DNA from: a virus
Length of the DNA: 64,000 nt
Direction: 5' to 3' (one strand)
IMG/VR virus record: IMGVR_UViG_3300044974_001280
Location: 166,446-230,445 of that record
Shown here: positions 1 to 7,761 of the stretch, one piece after another
Position numbering within the stretch: the first letter of the stretch is position 1
How the letters are laid out: each line of letters opens with the position of its first letter
Notes under the pieces: generated by a model
What the model saw: the letters and a program-made list of their open reading frames with translations, nothing else
The model's database searches: none
What the model was told of the DNA's origin: nothing
Made by a program: the position numbers and the translations under genes

Positions 1-2347
1 GTGCAATTGACGGATGAGGAGTTATTCTTCGGACCGGTTCTGCATCTGGATCAAAATCCTCATCCTCATCTTCATCCTCACTGGGTGTAGGTTTAGGAGT
101 AGGCTTAGGCTGTGGTTTAGGCGTAGGTTTAGGCAGTGGTTTAGGCAGTGGTTTAGGCAAAGGAGCTGGTTTTCCCTTTTCCTCTTCTTTCTCCCTTTCT
201 GTTTCCGCCTCGTCTAATCTATCGCTAAATTCTGAAAAACTATTGATTCTTCTAGGACTTGTAGATTCGAACAAAGAAAAACTTTTGTGGATTTTTCTGA
301 GTCTAGATTCAGATAACTCTGAAATTTTCTTTCCGTTAATGACTAACTCATCTGCCAAGGAATCGTAATCAATTTTGAGGTTGGATCCTTCCTCAATCTC
401 TTCCTCGATTATAAAATTGGCTAGAGGGTCCTTGATATATTTCTCCACTGCTCTTCTAAGGGGTCTAGCCCCATATTCAGGGTCAAATCCGTGTTTAAGT
501 AACAACTTGTAAACCGAAGTTCCCCAAGTCAGATTAATGTCTTGGGTATTTTTAATCCTATCTGCCACCTTCTCGAGCTCTTTTTCTGCAATCTTTTTTA
601 TTGATTCTTGGTCTATTGACTGAAAAATAACAATATCATCTATTCTATTAATAAATTCGGGCGAAAACTCTTTTTTGATCGCTGCATCGACTCTTGCTTT
701 GATTTCCTCAGGTGATTCTGCTCCAGTCTGTTTTGTTTCATCTTCTGGTTCATCTTTAACCAAAAAACCAATCGCTTTTCTGGGTTCCTTTGATTTAACC
801 TTTTTAGATCCTGTTTTTGATCCCACATTAGAAGTCATGATAATAACACAGTTTGTAAAGTCAACCGTTCTCCCTTGCCCGTCCGTCATCCTTCCATCTT
901 CTAGCACCCCTAGCAGGGATTGTATAACTTGAGGGTTTGCTTTTTCGATCTCATCTAGCAAAATTACCGAATAAGGGTTTCTTCTGACTTGCTCTGTTAG
1001 TTTGCCTCCTTCCGAATAACCTACATAACCGGGAGGTGATCCAAACAATTTAGATCCTGTATGAGCCTCCGAATATTCATTCATATCAATCCTAATCAAT
1101 TTAGATTCCCTAGATCCAAAAAGCTCCTCAGCCAATTTTTTCACCAAATAGGTTTTACCTGTCCCAGTAGGGCCCACGAATAAAAATACCCCTTCAGGTC
1201 TATTAGGGTCTTTAAGACCCGACCTGTTTCTTTTAATTGTTCTAACAACGGTCTCTACCGCCTCGTCTTGACCGATAACTTTTGATTTCAGTCTGCTTGA
1301 CATTCCTTTTAGGATTGCCTTACTGCCCTTTTTCATCGTTTCAACAGGAATCCCTGTTTTATCTGCCACTAGTTTTTCCACCATTTCTTTAGTGACGGTA
1401 ATTTTAGGTCCCATTTGACCTTTCGCAGCCATTTTTTCAAGCCGACTCTCTATCTTTTCTTTTTCATCTGATAGATCTGCAGCAGCATCATAGTCACCTT
1501 CTGCCGTCTTTTGCCTGATCCGGTCTAGGAGTTCTAAATTTTTCTTTTCTAGATTCGCAACCTCCGCATCCGGGGCATTTTTAATGCGAATTCGTGCACC
1601 GGATTCGTCCATCAAGTCGATAGCTTTATCTGGCAAAAATCGGTCTTTAATATACTGCTTAGATAGTTTATAAAAGGATTCTAAGGCTTCTGGTGAATAA
1701 TTAACATGATGCCAATCCCCATATTTTTCTTGGATTTCTCTAAGTATTTCCATGCATTCCTCGTAGGTAGGCTCTTCAACTTTGATCGGTTGAAATCTTC
1801 TTTCCATGGCTCCGTCTTTCTCAATAGTTTGACCATATTCACTATAAGTGGAACCACCGATCATATGAAGTTTGGCTTTAGCCAAAAAGGGTTTGAGTTC
1901 ATCGTAACTTGCTTTAGGTAGAGAATGGAGTTCGTCCACAAAAATAATCAAGTTATCTTCCTCAATTTCACGGGCCAAAAGGGGTAAATAACCTCCATTA
2001 ACTATTTTTTTAAATGCCCAGGTCAAATCTATTAACTTTTTCCCCTTTAAAAAACCGGGACATTTATCGCTTGCCATTAAAAGAGCAAGCTTATCCACAA
2101 TAGCGGTTTTTCCAACGCCCGGCTCTCCAACCAAAACTGGATTATCCTTGGTTTTCCTGGCCAGAATGCGAAGCAACTGTTCCAATTCCTTATCCCTTCC
2201 AATTACTTCATTTATCTCTCCCTCCTTCGCTGCTTTGGTCATATCCTCACCGTATGCTTGCCAAAGCTTTTCATCATCTGGGACTTTTAGTTCTTCCTCA
2301 GATTCGAATAATCTTAATTTTTTGTAATTCTTGGATATTCTTTTCAT
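1..2347 (-). CDS. ClpC-like Hsp100 AAA+ protein unfoldase (C-terminus beyond window)
   Basis: Open from the ATG at 2347 to the window edge, so at least 782 codons with no stop seen. Only about 50 residues precede the first AAA+ module, so the usual Clp N-domain is missing. Module 1 has Walker A GEPGVGKT (about residues 73-80) and Walker B with FVDELHS (about 133-140). A short charged coiled segment of ClpC type follows. Module 2 has GPTGTGKT (about 392-399), the hallmark GYVGYSEGG and LLDEIEKA (about 462-469). An IGF tripeptide near residue 526, in the insert before EFSPEFINRID, matches the ClpP-docking loop of ClpC/ClpA and is absent from ClpB. The tail carries KPxP repeats and an acidic DEDEDED run. 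It probably unfolds proteins for a host ClpP. It is divergent to the tmRNA gene. Confidence 0.93.
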   Translation of the reverse strand, partial: MKRISKNYKKLRLFESEEELKVPDDEKLWQAYGEDMTKAAKEGEINEVIGRDKELEQLLRILARKTKDNPVLVGEPGVGKTAIVDKLALLMASDKCPGFLKGKKLIDLTWAFKKIVNGGYLPLLAREIEEDNLIIFVDELHSLPKASYDELKPFLAKAKLHMIGGSTYSEYGQTIEKDGAMERRFQPIKVEEPTYEECMEILREIQEKYGDWHHVNYSPEALESFYKLSKQYIKDRFLPDKAIDLMDESGARIRIKNAPDAEVANLEKKNLELLDRIRQKTAEGDYDAAADLSDEKEKIESRLEKMAAKGQMGPKITVTKEMVEKLVADKTGIPVETMKKGSKAILKGMSSRLKSKVIGQDEAVETVVRTIKRNRSGLKDPNRPEGVFLFVGPTGTGKTYLVKKLAEELFGSRESKLIRIDMNEYSEAHTGSKLFGSPPGYVGYSEGGKLTEQVRRNPYSVILLDEIEKANPQVIQSLLGVLEDGRMTDGQGRTVDFTNCVIIMTSNVGSKTGSKKVKSKEPRKAIGFLVKDEPEDETKQTGAESPEEIKARVDAAIKKEFSPEFINRIDDIVIFQSIDQESIKKIAEKELEKVADRIKNTQDINLTWGTSVYKLLLKHGFDPEYGARPLRRAVEKYIKDPLANFIIEEEIEEGSNLKIDYDSLADELVINGKKISELSESRLRKIHKSFSLFESTSPRRINSFSEFSDRLDEAETEREKEEEKGKPAPLPKPLPKPLPKPTPKPQPKPTPKPTPSEDEDEDEDFDPDAEPVRRITPHPSIA

Positions 2348-2366
2348 AAATTTTTTTTACATTTGC

Positions 2367-2374
2367 ACTATATA
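2367..2374 (-). promoter_or_regulatory. late-type promoter box of the Clp gene
   Basis: On the minus strand this reads TATATAGT within GAATATATAGTG, 19 bases before the Clp ATG. It belongs to the TATATA-type motif seen before flank genes of the window. Confidence 0.45.
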
Positions 2375-2439
2375 TTCATTCTCGTAAACGGTTCCGTTCC
2401 ATCTCAGAGAAAAATTCGGGGTTTTTTAGAATGATGAAA

Positions 2440-2447
2440 TATATAAA
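2440..2447 (+). promoter_or_regulatory. late-type promoter box of the tmRNA
   Basis: TATATAAA lies four bases before the first paired base of the tmRNA acceptor stem at 2452, about where a -10 element should sit for a transcript starting at or near the mature 5' end. Confidence 0.5.
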
Positions 2448-2451
2448 AAAT

Positions 2452-2891
2452 GGGGCTGAAAGGAATCGACTGGAGGCATAAGTTCTTTGACATGATGCAG
2501 GCGGTGCTAGCTTTGGAAGCACCTAAATATCCTAAGTACTTCTTAAATGGCGAAAATCCATTTTTTGCTTTGGCTGGACTAGGTTCAGCGGAGCCGGTTG
2601 AAGTTGCCTTGGCAGCCTAAACCTCGGGGGGTGACACCCAGGAACAGAAAGTCACGAGGGTGGGAAAAAGGGTTAACAGTACCACACAATCCGTCGATCC
2701 TCAGTAACCCTGCGGGCTCCGGTCCAATACCCTTCAGATCGCTGTAGGGATCGATGATGTGGATTATCTCCTATCACAGTCAAAAACTAGGAGGTAAAGA
2801 TTTGTCTGTTTAGAAAAATGGACTAAGCCTGTGAACGAGTTTCATGGAATTACCTAGCAGGACGGCGGTTCGAATCCGCCCAGCTCCACCA
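2452..2891 (+). ncRNA. ssrA: transfer-messenger RNA (tmRNA)
   Basis: The 5' end GGGGCTG pairs with CAGCTCC at 2881-2887 to form a seven-pair acceptor stem with one G-T pair, and a discriminator A and CCA are encoded at the 3' end. A perfect T arm (GGCGG TTCGAAT CCGCC) precedes it. The internal reading frame most likely resumes at GGC 2549 and ends at TAA 2618-2620, giving a 23-residue tag that starts GENPFFALAG and ends VEVALAA. GEN starts and ALAA ends are typical of Bacteroidetes tags. It rescues stalled ribosomes and marks the released protein for Clp proteolysis. At about 440 bases it is longer than most. The resume codon is inferred from the tag pattern. Confidence 0.93.
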
Positions 2892-2921
2892 AAAGTTTGT
2901 CGTAAGACAAACTTTTTTTTT
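2892..2921 (+). terminator. rho-independent terminator after tmRNA
   Basis: Perfect ten-pair stem AAAGTTTGTC / GACAAACTTT around a GTAA loop, followed by a run of T, immediately after the tmRNA CCA end. Confidence 0.85.
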
Positions 2922-2954
2922 GAAACTTTTGTGTAATTTCTTATAGAAATTCGA

Positions 2955-2969
2955 AAGGCGTAGTTCTGC
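2955..2969 (+). repeat. left arm of 15-bp perfect inverted repeat
   Basis: AAGGCGTAGTTCTGC here is the exact reverse complement of GCAGAACTACGCCTT at 3387-3401. The two arms enclose the single gene 2990-3382, lying in its leader and just after its stop codon. Confidence 0.8.
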
Positions 2970-2989
2970 TTCAAAAAAAATTAAAAATT

Positions 2990-3382
2990 ATGGCAATACT
3001 TTATTTTCTTTTAGGTGCGCTTACCGTGGTGGTCTTGGTCACCGTGGCGGGTGTGTTTAAGATGAATTCGGATTTAGACCGAAAAATCAGAACCAAAATC
3101 TCCGACCACATCGAATCGGTCATGAAAGAGATTGAAATTACAAGGAACAATTTACACTCCGATGATTCTTACATCCACAATCGGATCGATGAAGTTCTCG
3201 ACGAAATCAATAAACGAGAAGAAGTCGGAATCAGATCGGGAAGAGAACAATTTGAATCTCTACAAAAGCAGTTGGATTCCAGATGCGATAAGCTCTGGGC
3301 TCAGGTGAATGCAAATTACGAGTTGAGCCAAATGAGGTTCAACGATATTTCAAACAAAAAAAATTCCCAGACAGAGGGATAA
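2990..3382 (+). CDS. membrane-anchored coiled-coil protein
   Basis: Protein of 130 residues with one N-terminal membrane segment (about residues 4-24, FLLGALTVVVLVTVAGVF) followed by a charged helical region rich in E, K, R and I that looks like a coiled coil. No catalytic motif is seen. It could be a small inner-membrane protein with a cytoplasmic helical domain. The gene is bracketed by a perfect 15-bp inverted repeat, so its transcript could close into a long-range stem. Function unknown. Confidence 0.75.
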   Translation: MAILYFLLGALTVVVLVTVAGVFKMNSDLDRKIRTKISDHIESVMKEIEITRNNLHSDDSYIHNRIDEVLDEINKREEVGIRSGREQFESLQKQLDSRCDKLWAQVNANYELSQMRFNDISNKKNSQTEG

Positions 3383-3386
3383 AATC

Positions 3387-3401
3387 GCAGAACTACGCCT
3401 T
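3387..3401 (+). repeat. right arm of 15-bp perfect inverted repeat
   Basis: GCAGAACTACGCCTT, partner of 2955-2969; it starts four bases after the stop codon of the enclosed gene. Confidence 0.8.
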
Positions 3402-3413
3402 GAATTATTTATT

Positions 3414-4394
3414 ATGAATTATCCATTTAAAAAAATTTTCATTATAAATTGTTTTCCTTCTAGTGACTACCATTTACAAATTCTGAAAGAATGTATTGTC
3501 AGACTCAAGGGGCTTGACTACAAACTGATGGTTGTTTCACATTTACCTCTGCCCCTTGATGTGCAGAAGGAAATAGACTATTTTATTTATGATTCAGAAA
3601 ATCCACTCTTAGGATCCCATTCATTCAGTTGGTTTGCTAATTCTTTTATTAAGGCAACTCTGTGGAACATAGGTCACATGCTTGCTATCTGTAAAAATAT
3701 GGACACTAGTATTTCTGCCGCCCACCGAATGGGCTATGAGTATTTCTATTTTTTGGAATGTGACAATTTAATTTCTGAAAAAGATCTTTCTACTTTTGAT
3801 AATTTTCTGCAAGAAATGATTCATGCCGAAAAAAAAATGATCTTTCATAGATACCAATTTAACGAGGGTTACAATTATCACACTCTCTTGTTTGGAGGAA
3901 ATGCTGAATATTTTGTGCAGAAAATCAAATTACCCACAAATTATGATGCCTATCATGCCTTTAATATCACTGGTATTCTCGAAAGAGATTTTTATGAGCA
4001 TTTGGGTGTAAATGAATCTGATTTTTTGATTAAGGAATGTTACGAAGATGGTGCTATGGAAGGATTTAGAACTAGCGAGATGAATAGAATTTCCGCTATT
4101 GGGATAGTGTGTGAAGTCCTCCCATCTCAAACTGGCTACTATCTTTTTTTAATGAACAACACCTCAAGAGAAATAATATATTACGTCGGAGAGAATCAAA
4201 TTGTTCTTACACTTGGGGGTTATTGGTACTGCCCAGCCTCTGAAAAAATGGAAGTTCGAATCGTGGATGGCAAATATTCCTTAGAAAAAAGATTCGAATT
4301 GACCGAAGAGAACGAAAAGTTTTACAGTGCCAAAGGATTTTTAGAACTGTATGAGTTTGCAGATTTAAACGGCGGATATGGTTCTATCTATTAA
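3414..4394 (+). CDS. putative glycosyltransferase, family A of this cluster
   Basis: 326 residues. An N-terminal Rossmann-like part (KKIFIINCFPSSD, then LMVVSHLPLP) leads to YFIYDSENPLL and a YFYFLECDN segment (about residue 112-120) that resembles the acidic DXD-type metal site of GT-A transferases. The same layout (hydrophobic strand, about 40 residues, a strand with SH, then DYF and NP) recurs in the genes at 9477 and 13607, so the three look like diverged paralogues. Its place at the head of the glycan cluster supports a sugar-transfer role, but no named family was recognised. Confidence 0.65.
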   Translation: MNYPFKKIFIINCFPSSDYHLQILKECIVRLKGLDYKLMVVSHLPLPLDVQKEIDYFIYDSENPLLGSHSFSWFANSFIKATLWNIGHMLAICKNMDTSISAAHRMGYEYFYFLECDNLISEKDLSTFDNFLQEMIHAEKKMIFHRYQFNEGYNYHTLLFGGNAEYFVQKIKLPTNYDAYHAFNITGILERDFYEHLGVNESDFLIKECYEDGAMEGFRTSEMNRISAIGIVCEVLPSQTGYYLFLMNNTSREIIYYVGENQIVLTLGGYWYCPASEKMEVRIVDGKYSLEKRFELTEENEKFYSAKGFLELYEFADLNGGYGSIY

Positions 4395-4408
4395 TTTAAT
4401 ATCTCTTC

Positions 4409-4615
4409 TTACAGGCCATTCAATCTGGAGATCTCCTGTTTTAGCTGCGAAACCACCAAAGTGTGATGCTCTTCTAATTTTTCCAGCTCTTTATTTAGAT
4501 CTTCTACATGAGCTTTTAACCGACCGAGAATTTCACTCTTTTTCTCAGGGTCTTGGTTCAGCTCCAGATCTAGAATTAAATTCTTGATCCGATTGGTCCA
4601 CTTGTTAACTTCCAT
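4409..4615 (-). CDS. small coiled-coil protein
   Basis: 68 residues, nearly all charged helix with heptad-like leucines (LNKELEKLEEHHTLVVSQL). It runs against the surrounding genes. A host-type -7 box TAAATTTG lies on the minus strand at 4628-4635, a dozen bases before the ATG, so the transcript would have a very short leader. The opposite-strand frame here reads as low-complexity shadow. Function unknown. Confidence 0.6.
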   Translation of the reverse strand: MEVNKWTNRIKNLILDLELNQDPEKKSEILGRLKAHVEDLNKELEKLEEHHTLVVSQLKQEISRLNGL

Positions 4616-4703
4616 TGTTTTTTTTTACAAATTTAAGAAATAATTCGAAATCATTTCTTTCTTTTTCATAAAAGGTCCATATTTAATTTGACTGACAAAT
4701 CTC

Positions 4704-5090
4704 TTGGAACCACCTATTATATATCATGTACCCTCCTGCGATGAGTGCAACATCCCTAAAGGATGGGGTCATGAGGTTGTCTTCGAAAATAACGAACTGT
4801 ATTGTGGAAAACTTCTATGTTTTAAGGGAGGAGCCAAATTTTCAATGCACTATCATTTGATCAAAGATGAAACTTGGTACGTAAAGGAAGGCACTTTTAT
4901 TTATCGGTATATAGACACCCGCAACGCAGAAGTGGTTGAAAAAAATTTAATAGAAGGTGATTCGGTCAGACAAATGCCCGGCCAACCACATCAACTGGAA
5001 GCAATAACGGATGGGATAATCTTCGAGGTTTCCACCCAACACTTTGACGAGGATTCTTATCGTGTTTGGAAAGGTGATTCACAAAAATAG
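4704..5090 (+). CDS. cupin-fold protein, sugar-isomerase-like
   Basis: 128 residues forming one cupin domain. The first cupin motif is seen as HYHLIKDETWYVKEG (metal-binding H, H and E), and the second as MPGQPHQLEA with a further histidine. Cupins of this type occur in sugar-nucleotide isomerases and epimerases and in mannose-6-phosphate isomerase C-terminal domains. The start appears to be TTG at 4704, because no ATG precedes the fold. It lies directly before a GT2 gene, which fits activated-sugar metabolism; the substrate cannot be told. Confidence 0.75.
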   Translation: MEPPIIYHVPSCDECNIPKGWGHEVVFENNELYCGKLLCFKGGAKFSMHYHLIKDETWYVKEGTFIYRYIDTRNAEVVEKNLIEGDSVRQMPGQPHQLEAITDGIIFEVSTQHFDEDSYRVWKGDSQK

Positions 5091-5107
5091 AAATTGAGTA
5101 GAGAAAA

Positions 5108-5893
5108 ATGAGCTCCGTTACCGTCATAATTCCAAATTACAACTTCTCTGAATTTCTTGATACGACTCTTTTTTCCGTTTTTTCGCAGATCACCAATTTC
5201 GACGTGCAAGTATTAGTGGGGGATGATTCTTCTCAAGATCAGAGCGCTGGTATTTTAACACGGTTCAAAAAATTTTACGGGCAGGACAAATTCGACTTTT
5301 TTATCAACACAGAAAATAAGGGAGAAGTAGAAACAGTTAAAAGATTACTTTCTAAAGCTAAAGGAAATTATATAGCCTATCTTGATGGTGATGACTATTG
5401 GATAGATCCTTATAAATTACAGAAACAATTTGATTTTCTTGAGAGTAATCCAGAATTTTCCGCGTCTTCTACCGGTTATTTAACTTTAGAAGGAGAGTAT
5501 GGATTTTGTCCACATCCAGAAGGAGATTTATTTTTTGGAGTTCCCGAAGAATTTATGGATAAAAATTTCACCTCCCCTGAATTTATTTCTACCGGCAGGA
5601 ACTGTGTATATGCATCCTCCCGTTTTTTTAGAAATTATGAGGATCTTTTTCAGCCTTACTTTTTCGAATTTCCGTATTCAGATTGGCCCATGAATTATGA
5701 ATTAAGCTTAAGGGGTAAGATTAACTACGATCATTACCCTAGCTACATTTATAGGAAACATTCGAATTCTTTAACTCATCCTAAAGAAATAGAAAAAGTG
5801 GATGAAACAAGTGAAAAAGAATGGCTTGATCAAAAGTCCCTGATTTTTACCAGGAGAAAAGAAGAATTTCAGAAAAATCAGAATAAACAATAG
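5108..5893 (+). CDS. family 2 glycosyltransferase
   Basis: 261 residues with a standard GT2 start: VTVIIPNYNFSEFLD, then VLVGDDSSQDQS (nucleotide-binding aspartates) and YLDGDDYW as the DXD-type metal site near residues 97-103. It is a close paralogue of 10595-11365; both share DDYWIDPYKL and the following QFDFLE. It probably transfers a sugar from a nucleotide donor in the cytoplasm. No membrane segment is seen. Confidence 0.9.
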   Translation: MSSVTVIIPNYNFSEFLDTTLFSVFSQITNFDVQVLVGDDSSQDQSAGILTRFKKFYGQDKFDFFINTENKGEVETVKRLLSKAKGNYIAYLDGDDYWIDPYKLQKQFDFLESNPEFSASSTGYLTLEGEYGFCPHPEGDLFFGVPEEFMDKNFTSPEFISTGRNCVYASSRFFRNYEDLFQPYFFEFPYSDWPMNYELSLRGKINYDHYPSYIYRKHSNSLTHPKEIEKVDETSEKEWLDQKSLIFTRRKEEFQKNQNKQ

Positions 5894-5898
5894 AATCA

Positions 5899-6147
5899 AT
5901 GGAGACGAAAAATCACATTATTAATTCTCTCAAAAAAAGGCATCAGCTTTACACTGGATTACACGATGAGCAAATTAAGAAAGATCACCTCTGGGTGCTG
6001 AACCATCCCTTAAAAGGCTCGGTTAAAAAAGAATGGACTGATTTTGGGGTAAATTTAATTATGGCTGAAATGGGCTTGGATCAGAGATCCGCCGAGATTG
6101 AGATGTCTTTCTTGGAGCAAGAGTACGAATCTTTAGCCTCTAGATAG
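5899..6147 (+). CDS. small protein of unknown function
   Basis: 82 residues, mostly helical and charged, starting five bases after the GT2 stop, so cotranscribed with it. No recognisable motif or membrane segment. Confidence 0.6.
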   Translation: METKNHIINSLKKRHQLYTGLHDEQIKKDHLWVLNHPLKGSVKKEWTDFGVNLIMAEMGLDQRSAEIEMSFLEQEYESLASR

Positions 6148-6168
6148 GTTCACGACACCCAGATTGGA

Positions 6169-6176
6169 TATATAAA
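6169..6176 (+). promoter_or_regulatory. late-type promoter box
   Basis: TATATAAA within GGATATATAAAGG, 14 bases before the ATG of the secreted nuclease gene. Confidence 0.5.
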
Positions 6177-6190
6177 GGAAAAAATATCCA

Positions 6191-6778
6191 ATGCTATCAA
6201 GAATTTTACTTTTTGTCCTTTTTTTTCCTTTTTGTACATATTCACAAAGAGCATCTGTAGCGGTTAATGCGGGGGAATACTCTCTCGTTTACTCTGAAAT
6301 ATATCAGCAACCTCTAGAATTATCATACTCGGTCAGATGTACTGCGGCAAAGGAGAGCAGACAAGGATTGGATTTTTACCGGGTTGATTCCATCATTACC
6401 TCTGATCATGCGGATTACGAAAAGAATATCTGGGACAAAGGGCACCTAGCCCCGGCGGCTACTTTCAGTTGTTCTAAGGAGTCACTAGTAAGAACTTTCT
6501 CCTACCTCAACTGTGCTCTCCAACACCAAGATTTAAATCGGGGGGTTTGGAGAATTTTAGAGGCCAAAGAGAGACAATTGGTAGCAGAATTTCATCAGGT
6601 CGACGTTCTCATTAAACTAGATTTTTCAGGGTCTCCTGAAAAATTAAGTACGGGAGCAACAGTTCCAACTGGTTTTTGGAAAATCCTAACCATCGACAAG
6701 AAAGAAAAAATAACTTATTATTTTCCAAATCGTAAGCCGGCCTTTACAGATCCTAAAAAATTTCAAATAGCAAATTAA
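6191..6778 (+). CDS. secreted DNA/RNA non-specific endonuclease (NUC1 family)
   Basis: 195 residues with a typical signal peptide (hydrophobic residues 4-17, likely cleavage after TYSQ). The catalytic motif DKGHLAPAA (residues 82-90) corresponds to the DRGHxxPAA motif of NucA and mitochondrial endonuclease G, with the general base at H85. NCALQHQDLNRGVW (107-120) supplies the metal-binding asparagine and the conserved NxGxW. It would cut DNA and RNA in the periplasm or outside the cell. Possible roles are degrading DNA from lysed neighbours, nucleotide scavenging or blocking competitors. Confidence 0.88.
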   Translation: MLSRILLFVLFFPFCTYSQRASVAVNAGEYSLVYSEIYQQPLELSYSVRCTAAKESRQGLDFYRVDSIITSDHADYEKNIWDKGHLAPAATFSCSKESLVRTFSYLNCALQHQDLNRGVWRILEAKERQLVAEFHQVDVLIKLDFSGSPEKLSTGATVPTGFWKILTIDKKEKITYYFPNRKPAFTDPKKFQIAN

Positions 6779-6806
6779 AAAATTTGAAACCTTGTTGGTG
6801 ATTCAA

Positions 6807-6814
6807 TATATAAA
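6807..6814 (+). promoter_or_regulatory. late-type promoter box
   Basis: TATATAAA within CAATATATAAAGA, 29 bases before the lipoprotein start, with a long A-rich leader between. Confidence 0.5.
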
Positions 6815-6843
6815 GAAAGTTAAAACAAAAAACAAAAAAAACA

Positions 6844-7005
6844 ATGACAAAATCCCTGCTTACGCTCGCTCTCATTTCCATCCTAAGCTCCTGCGGTCCT
6901 GTAGTAGAAACTACAACTGATGAACCGGCAGTAGTTGAAGAAACCACTCCAGTTGACACTACAACAGAAGCTACCGCCCCTGTTGATACAGTTTCAGCTC
7001 AATAA
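6844..7005 (+). CDS. small lipoprotein with Thr/Pro/Glu-rich stalk
   Basis: 53 residues. The signal sequence ends in LSSCGP, a lipobox, so the mature protein would be lipid-anchored at cysteine 17. The rest is low-complexity T, E, P and V with repeated VDTT/PVDT pieces. It stands as a single gene between a TATATAAA box and its own terminator. It could be a surface stalk, a superinfection-exclusion lipoprotein or a lysis-related protein; none can be shown from sequence. Confidence 0.75.
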   Translation: MTKSLLTLALISILSSCGPVVETTTDEPAVVEETTPVDTTTEATAPVDTVSAQ

Positions 7006-7019
7006 GATTTCTTCTCTTC

Positions 7020-7043
7020 AACCCAGCTTCGGCTGGGTTTTTT
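7020..7043 (+). terminator. rho-independent terminator
   Basis: ACCCAGC TTCG GCTGGGT hairpin with a stable UUCG-type tetraloop and a T run, just after the lipoprotein gene. Confidence 0.9.
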
Positions 7044-7068
7044 GTGATTAATTTACAAATTTGAACTT

Positions 7069-7701
7069 ATGCATAGATCAGAAGTGATCAATCAGATTAT
7101 CAGTACCAAAAAATTTAGCACCTACTTGGAGATAGGAGTAAGATGGCCTGAGGATTGTTACGATTTAATTCAATGCGAAGAGAAATCTGGGGTCGATCCA
7201 GGTCTAGAAAATCCTGAAAATCCGGTCAAGTATCCGTTTACCTCTGATGAATTTTTTTCCAGGCTAGAAAATAATCTGTTGGATTTACCTCCTGATTATG
7301 AGTGGGATCTTATTTTTATCGACGGATTACACCTTTCTTACCAGGTAGAAAAAGACATCTTAAATTCTTTGAATCACTTGACAGAAGAGGGAGTTATAGT
7401 TCTTCATGATTGTGATCCTTTTATGTATGAAGTAAATTACATTCGGGTCATCGAAGATTATCTTGGAGTAGCATGGAATGGAACAGTTTGGAAAACTATC
7501 TATAAGTTAAAGGCAACCAGGCCAGATCTGAATATTTGTACTGTTAATACCGACGAAGGTGTTGGACTGATCAAAAGGGAAAGCCAAGAGCTCGTTCCTT
7601 TCGATAACCCATATTTTGAGTATAAAATTTTCCAGCAAAATAGAACCAGAGATTTGAATTTAATTTCCCCTGAAAAAATATCTTCCTGGATTTTAGATTG
7701 A
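7069..7701 (+). CDS. class I SAM-dependent methyltransferase-like protein
   Basis: 210 residues. TYLEIGVR matches motif I of SAM methyltransferases (E-I-G), and WDLIFIDGLHLSYQ followed by GVIVLHDCDP matches the acidic and post-III regions of the Methyltransf_24 group. These often act on sugars or small metabolites. Its place in the glycan cluster suggests sugar O-methylation. Confidence 0.78.
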   Translation: MHRSEVINQIISTKKFSTYLEIGVRWPEDCYDLIQCEEKSGVDPGLENPENPVKYPFTSDEFFSRLENNLLDLPPDYEWDLIFIDGLHLSYQVEKDILNSLNHLTEEGVIVLHDCDPFMYEVNYIRVIEDYLGVAWNGTVWKTIYKLKATRPDLNICTVNTDEGVGLIKRESQELVPFDNPYFEYKIFQQNRTRDLNLISPEKISSWILD

Positions 7702-7761
7702 AACTTAAAATCCATCGAAAACTAATTCAGATTAGGCCGTATAATTTGAAAATTCATCCCA

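Noticed and set aside
14-932. Plus-strand open frames opposite the Clp gene
   Set aside because: They are antisense shadows of a clearly conserved AAA+ coding region; their repeats (for example RQWFRQWF) are the reverse of the KPxP tail.
4378-4587. Plus-strand frame over the small coiled-coil gene
   Set aside because: The minus-strand frame has better composition, a -7 box and heptads; the plus frame has no leader and looks like low-complexity shadow.
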